64,000 bases of DNA from contig NZ_BBCB01000007.1 of the NCBI RefSeq assembly GCF_001311825.1, positions 1 through 64,000 of the forward strand, written 5' to 3'. This DNA is from Salidesulfovibrio brasiliensis JCM 12178. Lineage in GTDB: Bacteria; Desulfobacterota; Desulfovibrionia; Desulfovibrionales; Desulfovibrionaceae. The position numbers and the translations under genes were made by a program. Below the pieces are notes generated by a model. The model worked only from the letters and a program-made list of their open reading frames with translations, ran no database searches and had not been told where the DNA came from. Shown here in pieces: positions 37,208 to 44,978 of the stretch. Each line of letters opens with the position of its first letter. Position 1 is the stretch's first letter.

Positions 37208-37216
37208 GGCCGCCTC

Positions 37217-37846
37217 CTAGACAAAAATGGTCGGGTCGAGGTTTTCAAGTTTTTCCACGGACTCTTCGCCGAGCATTTCCATGGCCATATAGAAGGGGGC
37301 CAACTGCTCGAGGTGCATGTCGAAGGTCTGTATGAAAAGGTCTTCGAACAGGGAGCGCGCCTTGGCGTTGGTGGTGTCGAGGTAGACACGGTTCACGGAC
37401 GGCGCCCAGACCACGTCGAAGACTGCGGGAACGGGCAGGGAGCGGGCGCGCAGCTTGAGCGTCACCTGTTCCTTGAGTTCGCGCTTGCGGTCGCGGGAGA
37501 CAAAGGTCTTGCCTTGTTCCTTGTTGCGCTCAAGCTCGGCCTTGAGGGCGATCTGGTAGTGCTTGCGGAGCACGGCGGGCTGCACGCGGCGGGTCTCGAG
37601 CCGCATGGAGAAAGCAAAGTACTCGGCCTTTTCCGGGGGGGAAACAGCCCAGTTCACGTCGAGGAAATCGTCGATGTTGGTCCAGCCGAAGCTGCGTTCC
37701 TCGGCGGTGTTGTCGATATCCACGAAAGAGTTTTGGGCAAGCTGTTCCGGCACTTGCTGCAGCAGTTCGCCGGGTATTTCCTCAATGATCCGGTAGCGGG
37801 TGAGCCCGAGGCTCGCGGACAGTATGCTCACAGGGTTCGTCCTCAT
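37217..37846 (-). CDS. RdgC-like protein (recombination-associated), short form
   Basis: A 209-residue protein with the RdgC arrangement: an N-terminal RYRIIEEIPGELLQQVPEQL, a beta hairpin region with AEYFAFSMRLETRRVQPAVL, the basic helix KHYQIALKAELERNKEQGK, then RDRKRELKEQVTLKLRARSL. VDTTNAK-like YLDTTNAKARSLFEDL follows. E. coli RdgC (about 300 residues) is a ring-shaped DNA-binding protein that restrains RecA; this one ends near residue 209 and may need the next gene product to complete it. It leads a three-gene operon. Confidence 0.65.
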   Translation of the reverse strand: MRTNPVSILSASLGLTRYRIIEEIPGELLQQVPEQLAQNSFVDIDNTAEERSFGWTNIDDFLDVNWAVSPPEKAEYFAFSMRLETRRVQPAVLRKHYQIALKAELERNKEQGKTFVSRDRKRELKEQVTLKLRARSLPVPAVFDVVWAPSVNRVYLDTTNAKARSLFEDLFIQTFDMHLEQLAPFYMAMEMLGEESVEKLENLDPTIFV

Positions 37847-38056
37847 GTTTGTCGTGTGGTGTAAGCCGTCATTTGGGTAGAACCATTCCCGGTTCTTGTA
37901 AAGAGCTTTCCCTCCTGCCGAGGGAAAAGTCTGCCGGGCGCTGGCTCGGCATGGGAATTGTATTCATTCCTGTTACCACCGGCAGATGTCGGAATTCGGA
38001 CACAAGAAGGAGAACCGATCGTGCGCTGACGAGCATGACAGACAAAGGGGGCGCCC

Positions 38057-38260
38057 ATGAATGTATGGCGTGTGGAAACCGAAGGCCGTGTAGTGCGTTT
38101 CGGCGAGGTGGCCCGAAAGCGGCTCACCCGCGACGGCTGCAATGAACCGTTCAAGGACCGGTTCTGGTGCCCGAAGCGCCGTTGGTTTTTGACCGAGCCG
38201 TGTCCCTTTGCCAGCAAGATGGAATGCGACACATACAGGCGCATGTGCGGTTCTCTTTGA
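38057..38260 (+). CDS. Small cysteine-rich protein, 67 residues
   Basis: The ATG at 38057 sits 7 bases after a GGGGG ribosome site. The product is basic, with five Cys at about residues 28, 38, 49, 57 and 65 in the pattern RDGC-9-C-10-C-7-C-7-C, and aromatic/basic runs such as RFWCPKRRWF. No signal peptide is visible. Codon choice resembles real genes here. The cysteines could bind a metal or zinc. I do not recognise it. The stretch from 37847 to 38056 upstream holds only imperfect hairpins. Confidence 0.55.
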   Translation: MNVWRVETEGRVVRFGEVARKRLTRDGCNEPFKDRFWCPKRRWFLTEPCPFASKMECDTYRRMCGSL

Positions 38261-38315
38261 TGATTCTTGCCCTCGGGTGGGATGGTGTGTACCTTCCCGC
38301 TCCGGAGGGCAGAAC

Positions 38316-38687
38316 ATGCAGGACGCAAAGAGCAGACTCGTTGATATTCTCGAAAATGCCGTAAATGAAATAGCCCGCTGCGAGGCCGAGGCGGAAAAGG
38401 CCGTGAACGTTCATGGCGACCAAGCCGGATTCGAGCAATGGATGGTGGAGAAGACGGAGATCGTGGCCGGTCTGCCGGAGGAAGCCGGGGAAGCGGCCCG
38501 GGCTCTGGGCGGCGAGCTTGGTGATTACGTCTTGGAGCGGCTGGAAACGTATGCAGCCTCAGCGGAAACCGCTCTGGAGATCAACAGCCCCTTCTACATG
38601 AGCGCACTGCTGTACCCCTCGACCCATGAGCCGGGTCAGCCGAGCAATCTGGAGCGGGTTCTGGAGCGCGTCCGCCGGGAGGGTTAG
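38316..38687 (+). CDS. Uncharacterised helical protein, 123 residues
   Basis: The start chosen is ATG 38316, 6 bases behind a GGAGGG site; the longer open frame lacks support. The product is acidic, almost wholly helical and Ala/Glu-rich (NAVNEIARCEAEAEKAVNVH, GEAARALGGELGDYVLER), with a C-terminal LLYPSTHEPGQPSNLERVLE. No signal or membrane segment is visible. It is 55 bases after the Cys-rich gene, so the two may be co-transcribed. It overlaps the converging PilZ gene by 4 bases at the stops. Confidence 0.7.
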   Translation: MQDAKSRLVDILENAVNEIARCEAEAEKAVNVHGDQAGFEQWMVEKTEIVAGLPEEAGEAARALGGELGDYVLERLETYAASAETALEINSPFYMSALLYPSTHEPGQPSNLERVLERVRREG

Positions 38688-39447
38688 CCCTTGCGGCGTG
38701 CGGCCTGCTGCTTCTGGCCGATGAGCAGGAATTTTGAAATGACGTCCTCCTGCCGGTAGTCGAGTTCCTCGAATTCGCAGCCCACAATCCCGCGCTCGTG
38801 GCGCACGACCTTTGCTTTCACTTCACTGGCGCGGACCTTGTTGTCGTATATGAATGCCAGTTTCAGCATAACGCCGGTCTTGAACCGGGCTTTGCTGAAG
38901 CGAAAGGCCAGTCCGGTGGCGCTGATATTGTGGCAGGGGAGCACACCGACACGGTCCACGCGAAGATCGAGACCGTCCACCGGCACCCGCACGGCCTGAC
39001 GGCGCTCATCCTCTTTGCGCTCGGACTTGAAGGTGAAGCCCAGCGCCTCTTCGTTAATGGGTTCCGATTTGACCTTGCGGACCATGCGCTTACCGCCCAG
39101 CTTGATGCGGGGCAGCTTGGAGGGCAGGGACCAGAACTTCTTTTTCGCCTTCTTGGCAAGTTTGACCTCTGCGGCCTTTGCTTTCTTCCGCTTTTTCTTG
39201 AGAGCCTTTTTCTTTTTTCGAAGTGCCTTTTTGGCCTCTTCTTCTTCACGCAATGCCTGAGGGGAGAGATTGTGTTTATCCCCCTTGGCTTTCTTTTTCT
39301 TGACGCCCTTCTTCATTTTCGGCGTTTTTTCAGCGCCTTCAGCCTTGGCAGCGTTTTTTTTTGGCTGTCTTTTTCGCCTTGGCGCGCTTGCCGGAAGGAT
39401 CGTCCGCGTCGTCGTTTTTTTCGTTTGAGAAAAGAGAAGAAGCCCAT
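38684..39447 (-). CDS. PilZ domain protein with long Lys-rich stalk, frameshifted
   Basis: The ATG at 39447 has an AAGGG ribosome site and opens MGFFSFLKRKK. The next part is broken at A-homopolymers (39415-39421 and 39354-39362 on the + strand). Reading the third frame between them gives an Asp/Ala/Lys-rich stretch with common codons (DDADDPSGKRAKAKKTAK), after which the main frame begins at NAAKAEGAEKTP. A single-shift alternative is possible. A very basic stalk (about residues 30-120) precedes the C-terminal PilZ domain with ERRQAVRVPV (RxxxR) and HNISATGLAF (NxSxxG), so c-di-GMP binding is likely. The restored protein is about 253 residues. The basic region may bind DNA, RNA or membrane. 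Confidence 0.75.
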
Positions 39448-39642
39448 GAGATGCCCTTGTGAGAATTGTTCCGATGGTGTTACATACGCAAAACAGAGAA
39501 AAATGAAAACCGCATGATGCCATAATCGGGGGAGAGGCATGGAAGTGGGCGATACCCCCTTGACTTTTTCCACCGATCCATGGAAAGAATGTGCAGTTTT
39601 TCACGAAACAAGGGTAGTGTTTTCCTGAGGAGGATATAGAGG

Positions 39643-39786
39643 ATGATTGGCGAACTGTTTTCCGGCATGGCCCACAGCACCGCCGCCGGTTTTACCGGCG
39701 TGTCCCTGATTTTCATCTACCTCGCCTGGATCGTCGTGATCGGCTGCATCCGCGTGCGCGAGGCCATGGAAGAAGATCACCACTAG
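39643..39786 (+). CDS. Small membrane protein, 47 residues
   Basis: The ATG at 39643 lies behind a strong GAGGAGG site. The product MIGELFSGMAHST... has one membrane helix (GVSLIFIYLAWIVVIGCI, about residues 19-36) and an acidic, His-ended tail (REAMEEDHH). It resembles small accessory subunits of transporters or respiratory complexes only in shape. A strong terminator follows 22 bases after the stop. It stands alone, 195 bases from the start of the opposite-strand PilZ gene. Confidence 0.65.
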   Translation: MIGELFSGMAHSTAAGFTGVSLIFIYLAWIVVIGCIRVREAMEEDHH

Positions 39787-39808
39787 AATTTTTGTTTTCA
39801 GCAGAAAA

Positions 39809-39845
39809 AAAGGCGCGATCCCTTTCGGGATCGCGCCTTTTTCTT
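39809..39845. terminator. Bidirectional terminator
   Basis: A perfect 14-bp stem, AAAGGCGCGATCCC / GGGATCGCGCCTTT, TTTC loop, with A and T runs at the two ends. It serves the small membrane protein gene and the converging rfbA. Confidence 0.92.
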
Positions 39846-39861
39846 TGGTGAGTCGTATTCG

Positions 39862-40728
39862 TTAATATTCAAGCTGATCCAGAAGATACTGTCCGTAGCC
39901 GGTTTTCTCCAGCTCATGACCAAGCTGTTCCAGCCGGTCAGCGTCGATGTAGCCCATGCGGTAGGCCACTTCCTCAATGCTTGCGATGATGTGGCCCTGC
40001 CTGTCCTGCACGGCCTTGACGAAGCTGGAGGCCTCGTGAAGCGATGCGTGAGTGCCCATGTCCAGCCATGCGAAACCGCGTCCCAGCGGCGTAACCTGCA
40101 GGTCCCCGCGCTTGAGGTACACGTTGTTGACGTCCGTGATCTCCAGTTCGCCGCGCGGCGACGGCTTGAGGCTCTTGGCGATCTCCACCACGTCGTTGTC
40201 GTAGAAGTAGAGGCCCGTGACTGCATGATGCGAGCGCGGTTCGGCGGGCTTCTCCTCGATGCTGAGAGCGGTGTAGTTTTTGTCGAACTCCACCACGCCG
40301 TAGCGTTCCGGGTCCTTGACCCGGTAGGAAAACACCCTGCCGCCTTTCTTGAGATTCGCGCTCTCCTGAAGCAGGCGGATGAGACCCTGACCGTAGTAGA
40401 TGTTATCGCCGAGAATCAGGCTGCACGAGTCCGTGCCGATGAACTGTTCTGCCAGAATGAAGGCCTGCGCCAGTCCGTCCGGGCTGGGTTGGACCTTGTA
40501 GGAGATGTTGATGCCCACCCGTGAGCCGTCGCCGAGCAGCGATTCGAACCGGGGCAGGTCGTGGGGGGTCGAGATGACCATGATGTCGCGGATGCCGGAC
40601 ATCATGAGCGTTGACAGAGGGTAGTATATCATCGGCTTGTCATAGACGGGCAGCAACTGCTTGCTGACTGCCAGCGTCAGGGGATGAAGCCGAGTCCCGG
40701 ACCCGCCGGCCAGAATTATACCTTTCAT
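39862..40728 (-). CDS. rfbA: Glucose-1-phosphate thymidylyltransferase
   Basis: A 288-residue nucleotidyltransferase: [18 protein letters not shown] (nucleotide-binding loop), [20 protein letters not shown], and [13 protein letters not shown] with the Mg-binding Asp. RmlA/RfbA makes dTDP-glucose from dTTP and glucose-1-phosphate, the first step to dTDP-L-rhamnose for surface polysaccharides. The rfbB, rfbC and rfbD genes are not in the window. Confidence 0.95.
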   Translation of the reverse strand: MKGIILAGGSGTRLHPLTLAVSKQLLPVYDKPMIYYPLSTLMMSGIRDIMVISTPHDLPRFESLLGDGSRVGINISYKVQPSPDGLAQAFILAEQFIGTDSCSLILGDNIYYGQGLIRLLQESANLKKGGRVFSYRVKDPERYGVVEFDKNYTALSIEEKPAEPRSHHAVTGLYFYDNDVVEIAKSLKPSPRGELEITDVNNVYLKRGDLQVTPLGRGFAWLDMGTHASLHEASSFVKAVQDRQGHIIASIEEVAYRMGYIDADRLEQLGHELEKTGYGQYLLDQLEY

Positions 40729-40855
40729 GGAGCCTCCAGGCTTGATTTACTTGCTGGACGTATTACGCTATCGGTGCTGCACGAGCGCATGGAGTATAAC
40801 GGTCCCGTGGCACCGTTGGCAACCCGTCGCTCCGGCCAACAATTATGAGGTAATA

Positions 40856-41602
40856 ATGAACTATCCCTATTTCCATTTCACCGGCGGTCTTCTCGCGTCC
40901 CTTCTGCTGCTGGTGGCCCTGTTTTTTCTGCTCGTTGTTCTGCCCGTAGGGGCTGTTACCGAGGCCTTCGGCCGCCTCGGCATGACGACCGGACAGGGCT
41001 TCTTCCTGCTGCTGGCAATCCTCGTGGGACGGGCCGTGAACATCCCGGTTTATACAAGCGAAAAGCTGGTGCTGGTGCAGGGGCGCGGCTCCATGCATTT
41101 TCGCTTTGACGGGTTCAACCGCCAGATCGAATATCAGGAACCGACCAACGAGCTGAAGAAGCAGGTCTTTGCGGTGAACCTCGGCGGCTGCGTTTTCCCG
41201 GTGCTGCTCAGCCTGAGCTTTTTCGTCCGCTCAAGAGTCATCGACGTCCCGAACATGCCCGGGCTTGCCGAGACGCTGCTCTGGCTCGGCCTGACCACTG
41301 CGGCAGTGACCGCTGTCAGCTTTGCGCTTAGTCGCAATGACGTGCTCACCGGATTTCGCATTCCGGTTTTCGCCCCGCTCATCGCCACGCTTGCCACCAC
41401 CATCATCCTGATTCCCGGCCCGGTGGCTCCGCTTGCGGCGTATGTGGGCGGTTCGCTCGGGACATTGCTTGGCGCAAACGTGCTGCCGCTTGTCATGCCG
41501 GAGCGGCGCAAGCAGCTTGCGGCCCCGCTGGTGGCAATCGGCGGCGCGGGAACTTTTGGCGGCGTTTTTCTCGCCGGTGTGGCCGGTGCGCTGCTTACCT
41601 AG
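40856..41602 (+). CDS. DUF1614-type membrane protein
   Basis: A 248-residue protein with about seven hydrophobic segments. Markers of the family are NIPVYTSEK (residues about 60-68), FAVNLGGCVFPVLLSLSFF (about 105-123) and the end region AYVGGSLGTLLGANVLPL. I use ATG 40856; the open frame extends upstream without a ribosome site. The family is widespread and without known function. The MogA-like gene begins 9 bases after its stop, behind an AGGAGG site, so the two form an operon. Confidence 0.82.
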   Translation: MNYPYFHFTGGLLASLLLLVALFFLLVVLPVGAVTEAFGRLGMTTGQGFFLLLAILVGRAVNIPVYTSEKLVLVQGRGSMHFRFDGFNRQIEYQEPTNELKKQVFAVNLGGCVFPVLLSLSFFVRSRVIDVPNMPGLAETLLWLGLTTAAVTAVSFALSRNDVLTGFRIPVFAPLIATLATTIILIPGPVAPLAAYVGGSLGTLLGANVLPLVMPERRKQLAAPLVAIGGAGTFGGVFLAGVAGALLT

Positions 41603-41611
41603 GAGGACGAC

Positions 41612-42394
41612 ATGAGCGAAGCACGTTCTCTGGCTTTTGCGCGCCCGGTTCGGGCTGGTGAGCGGATATTCGTCGGCGCTGGAGCATGCCCCGGTTTCCC
41701 GGCCGCGTGCGTTGCTGACCTGTGCGGCCTTCCTGTTGGAGCCGTGCTCCAGAGCGGTGGCCGCGACCTGCTGAGAATCCTTTCAGTTTCGTGGAATTCG
41801 GCCGGAGCATCTGCGGCATCGGGCAGGGTGGTGCTGGCCGAGGCGTTGGAAGACATCCCTGCTGGGGATGTCACTGCCGAGGCTGTATCCAGAGGCCCGG
41901 CGCTTGCGTGGATCACGCTCAGTGACAAAGGTGCCGCCGGAAAACGGCATGACGAATCAGGACCGCTCATCGCGGAACTCGTCGGGGAGAAGCTTGGGCT
42001 GCGCTATGCGCAGGGGTTTATCCTGCCGGATGACGAGCGGCAACTGCGTGCGCTGCTGGTGGACCTCGCGCTGGTGCAGGGGTTTGATTTCATCATGACC
42101 ACCGGCGGGACCGGGGTGGCCCCGAGGGATGTTACCCCGGAGGCAACGCTTTCGGTGATAGAAAAGCGTCTGCCCGGATTCGAACGGGCCATGACGGCGG
42201 CAAGCCTTGCCAAGACGCCCCATGGTGCGGTCTCCCGCGCTGTGGCAGGAACGCTCGGCGGGGCAATCATTGTGAATATGCCCGGCAGCCCCAAGGCGGT
42301 TCGGGAGTGTCTCGCACCGCTTCTGCCCACGTTGGGACACACCATGGACAAGCTGCACGGAGACCCATCGGATTGTGCTACACTTCGGTGTTAA
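41612..42394 (+). CDS. MogA/MoaB-like molybdopterin protein with N-terminal extension
   Basis: A 260-residue protein. Residues about 96-255 form a MogA/MoaB domain: LAWITLSDKGAAGKRHDESG, FIMTTGGTGVAPRDVTPEAT and IIVNMPGSPKAVREC. MogA-type proteins adenylylate molybdopterin to prepare it for metal insertion, a step needed for formate dehydrogenases and similar enzymes. The first 95 residues are not part of MogA; they look beta-rich (SEARSLAFARPVRAGERIFV, RVVLAEALEDIPAGDVTAEA) and may be a small added domain. Confidence 0.85.
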   Translation: MSEARSLAFARPVRAGERIFVGAGACPGFPAACVADLCGLPVGAVLQSGGRDLLRILSVSWNSAGASAASGRVVLAEALEDIPAGDVTAEAVSRGPALAWITLSDKGAAGKRHDESGPLIAELVGEKLGLRYAQGFILPDDERQLRALLVDLALVQGFDFIMTTGGTGVAPRDVTPEATLSVIEKRLPGFERAMTAASLAKTPHGAVSRAVAGTLGGAIIVNMPGSPKAVRECLAPLLPTLGHTMDKLHGDPSDCATLRC

Positions 42395-42498
42395 CGGTGT
42401 TTTCTCTCTTGCGGTTGCACCCGCAACTTGCTATTGCTGAACGGATAGTTTGACGGTATATGAAGACAGTTATCGAGATACTCAAGGGGTCGCCCACA

Positions 42499-43821
42499 AT
42501 GGCTAAACGCTTCGTTTTTATTTTTTCCATCGTTTTCACGTTGTTATCCGCTTTTCCCGCGTTTGCTCAGGAAGGCGGCAACGTAGCGGCAGGGGAGTAC
42601 ACTCTGGAGCGTTGCGTCAAGCGCGGCCTTGAGGCGAACCCGACGATCCTCGCCGCGAGGTCGCAGCTCAAGGGCTCCGGATACGGTGAAAAGTCTGCAA
42701 TCGGCGACTTCCTGCCTTCTGTGAGCACCGGCTATGACTACAAGACCTACGATCGCGAACAGGTCTATGTGGGCAAGGCCGGGTGGACCGGTTCCGTGAC
42801 CGTGACCCAGCCCATCTTCAAGGGCTTCTCCCTGCTCAACAACTACCAGAAGAAGAAACTCCAGAATAAAAGCAACGAAGCCAATCTGGAAAATGTGGAA
42901 CTGACCGTCCTCAAGGAAATCCAGACGAACTTCGTCAGCCTGCTGCGTGCCCGCATGGACGTGAAAAGCGCCGAGGATTCCGTCGAGCGCCTTCGTTCCC
43001 AGCTCAAGGTCAACACCGCGTTCTACGATGTGGGCCTGAAGCCCCGCGTCGACGTGTTGCAGGCGGAAGTCGAACTCGCCACCGCAGAACAGGACCTGCT
43101 CAAGGCCCGTAACGCGGTTTCCACGCAGGTGGCGAAGCTCAACACCCTGCTGAACCTTCCGTTGACCGCGGATGTTAATTATGTGGGTTCGCTTGATTAC
43201 GACCCTTTCAACCTGACTCTTCGCCAGTGCCTTGACCGTGCCTACAAGGCGCGTCCCGACCTTAAGATCGGGGAGAAGGCAGTGGAGATTGCTGCCAAGG
43301 ATGCCGGGATTGCCATGTCCAGTTTCATGCCCTCGGTGGACGGCACGGTCTCCTACAAGAAGACCGGCAGGGATGCGGACCTTGACCGTGGCGGCATTCC
43401 GCACAGCGCCCATGAAACCTTGAGCGCCGGAGTCAGCGCATCCTGGACCGTTTGGGAGTGGGGCTCCGACTACTACGATTACAAGCAGGTCGACGAGACC
43501 GTCACCCAGCTTGAAGCCGAACTGGAAAACACCCGCCTGAATGCAGGGTTCGAGGTCAAGCAGGCCATCCTGAGCATCAAGGAAGCGTCCGACCGCATCG
43601 GCGTGGCGCGAAAGTCCGTGGAGTCCGCCAAGGAATCCTACCGCATGGCCCTTGCCCGTTATCAGGCACAGGTCGGCACCAACAACGACGTGCTTGATGC
43701 CCAGTCCCGTGTGACCAACAGTGAAGCCCAACTCATTGAGGCACTGGCCGACTACAAGGTCGCCATTGCCAACCTCTACGTGGCCATGGGCGAAAAGAAC
43801 GCCGGTCTGGAGGTCGAATAG
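42499..43821 (+). CDS. TolC family outer-membrane efflux protein
   Basis: A 440-residue outer-membrane factor. I start at ATG 42499 (AAGGGG 9 bases upstream), which gives the signal peptide KRFVFIFSIVFTLLSAFPAF ending at AQ; an upstream ATG (42460) is in frame. The two OEP repeats show as YTLERCVKRGLEANPTILAA with VTQPIFKGFSLLNNY, and RQCLDRAYKARPDLKIGEKA with VSASWTVWEWG. The long helices form the periplasmic tunnel. No membrane-fusion protein or pump gene is beside it. The zinc-ribbon gene starts 2 bases after its stop. Confidence 0.92.
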   Translation: MAKRFVFIFSIVFTLLSAFPAFAQEGGNVAAGEYTLERCVKRGLEANPTILAARSQLKGSGYGEKSAIGDFLPSVSTGYDYKTYDREQVYVGKAGWTGSVTVTQPIFKGFSLLNNYQKKKLQNKSNEANLENVELTVLKEIQTNFVSLLRARMDVKSAEDSVERLRSQLKVNTAFYDVGLKPRVDVLQAEVELATAEQDLLKARNAVSTQVAKLNTLLNLPLTADVNYVGSLDYDPFNLTLRQCLDRAYKARPDLKIGEKAVEIAAKDAGIAMSSFMPSVDGTVSYKKTGRDADLDRGGIPHSAHETLSAGVSASWTVWEWGSDYYDYKQVDETVTQLEAELENTRLNAGFEVKQAILSIKEASDRIGVARKSVESAKESYRMALARYQAQVGTNNDVLDAQSRVTNSEAQLIEALADYKVAIANLYVAMGEKNAGLEVE

Positions 43822-43823
43822 CG

Positions 43824-44033
43824 GTGGCTTTCTTTCGTCGCCCCAACCTTTCTGCAAAAAGCTCGGTGCCATGCCCGGAGTGTTCCGGTGACATGCGTGT
43901 TGCACGCAGCTGCCATGAAGTCTGGTACGAATGTCCGGACTGCGGCGGAAGGCACCCCATACCGGAACTCGTCGCCAAGCTGGACGATGACTTTGACGAG
44001 GATGTCGCCTTTGTCCCATTGGACAGAATGTAG
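43824..44033 (+). CDS. Small zinc-ribbon protein, 69 residues
   Basis: Starts at GTG 43824, 10 bases after a GGAGG site inside the end of the TolC gene. The product has two CxxC knuckles (VPCPECSGDM and YECPDCGGRHP, residues about 16-20 and 36-42), a zinc-ribbon, and an acidic C-terminal half (KLDDDFDEDVAFVPLDRM). No signal peptide. It is coupled to tolC and followed by a lytic transglycosylase gene. Function unknown. Confidence 0.75.
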   Translation: MAFFRRPNLSAKSSVPCPECSGDMRVARSCHEVWYECPDCGGRHPIPELVAKLDDDFDEDVAFVPLDRM

Positions 44034-44049
44034 ATATATTTTCAGGCAC

Positions 44050-44977
44050 TTGTATGCCCTGACCGGAGCCGCCTTCATGGCGGCTCTGACGTTCATGGCG
44101 CTTGCTGCCGGGGGAAGCTTCTGCCGAAAGCACGATTGATGTCGGCATTTGGCAGCCAGTGGTCGAACGCCTCGTGGACGATGGTATCGAGCGTGAATAC
44201 GCCGAAGCGCTGTTCTCTCGCGAAGCACTCGAATTCGATCCTGACCACATGGGCCACAAGATGCGGACCCTGCTGAACACCAAGCAGGCGGCCAAGGGTG
44301 TGCGTAGGGCCGAGGAGCCGCAGGTCATGGAGCGGTACCTCAATCCCATCCTCATTGCCGGGGCGTATGCCTATCTGCGCGATAACCGGGAGACCCTTGA
44401 ATCGGCCTATGAGCGCTACGGGGTGGACGGCGATCATATCGTCGCCCTGTTGCTGGTGGAAACCCGGCTCGGTACCAACACCGGGCGGCACAAGGCCATG
44501 CCTGTGTTGGCAAGCATGGCGCTGGCCGGAGATTATGCGCTCATCGAGGAGCAGTTTGCCGACGTGACCATGTCCGAGGATATGAAGCGGTGGCTGGTCG
44601 AGCGCACCCGGCAAAAAGGTGACTGGGCGTATGGCGAGCTGCTTGCGCTGGTGGAGTATGCGCGCCAGAATGCGCAGGACCCTTTCACCATTCCGGGCTC
44701 CCTCTACGGTGCCATAGGTATCTGTCAGTTCATGCCCAGCACCGCCAAACATTACGGTGTGGACGGTGATGGAGACGGTCGGGTGGATCTGTTCGTAAAG
44801 GCCGACGCCCTGCACAGCATGGCTAATTATCTCAAGGAACATGGCTGGAAGAAGGGCATGTCCGAAGAGCAGCGGCTCAAGGTCATCTACCGCTACAACC
44901 ACTCCATGAGCTACGCCATGACAGTGGACGCCGTAGCCGACAAGTTGCGCAGAACGCGAGAACTGTTCGGCGGCTGA
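44050..44977 (+). CDS. mltB: Membrane-bound lytic murein transglycosylase B-like, frameshifted
   Basis: The MltB-type domain starts around VGIWQPVVERLVDDGIE and includes LLLVETRLGTNTGR (catalytic Glu in the ETR/ESxFG position), YGAIGICQFMPST and IYRYNHSMSY. It cleaves peptidoglycan glycan strands with anhydro-ring formation. The signal peptide is in a different frame: LYALTGAAFMAALTFMALAA, then a run of five G (44110-44114). Four G would read AAGEASAESTID and join the two. The start is uncertain; TTG 44050 is used, ATG 44077 is an alternative. Restored length is about 308 residues. The five-G run is a one-base insertion relative to the joined frame. Confidence 0.8.
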
Positions 44978-44978
44978 G

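Noticed and set aside
42544-44355. Minus-strand open frame of about 603 codons
   Set aside because: Antisense of the TolC and MltB genes, with no ribosome site and no family resemblance.
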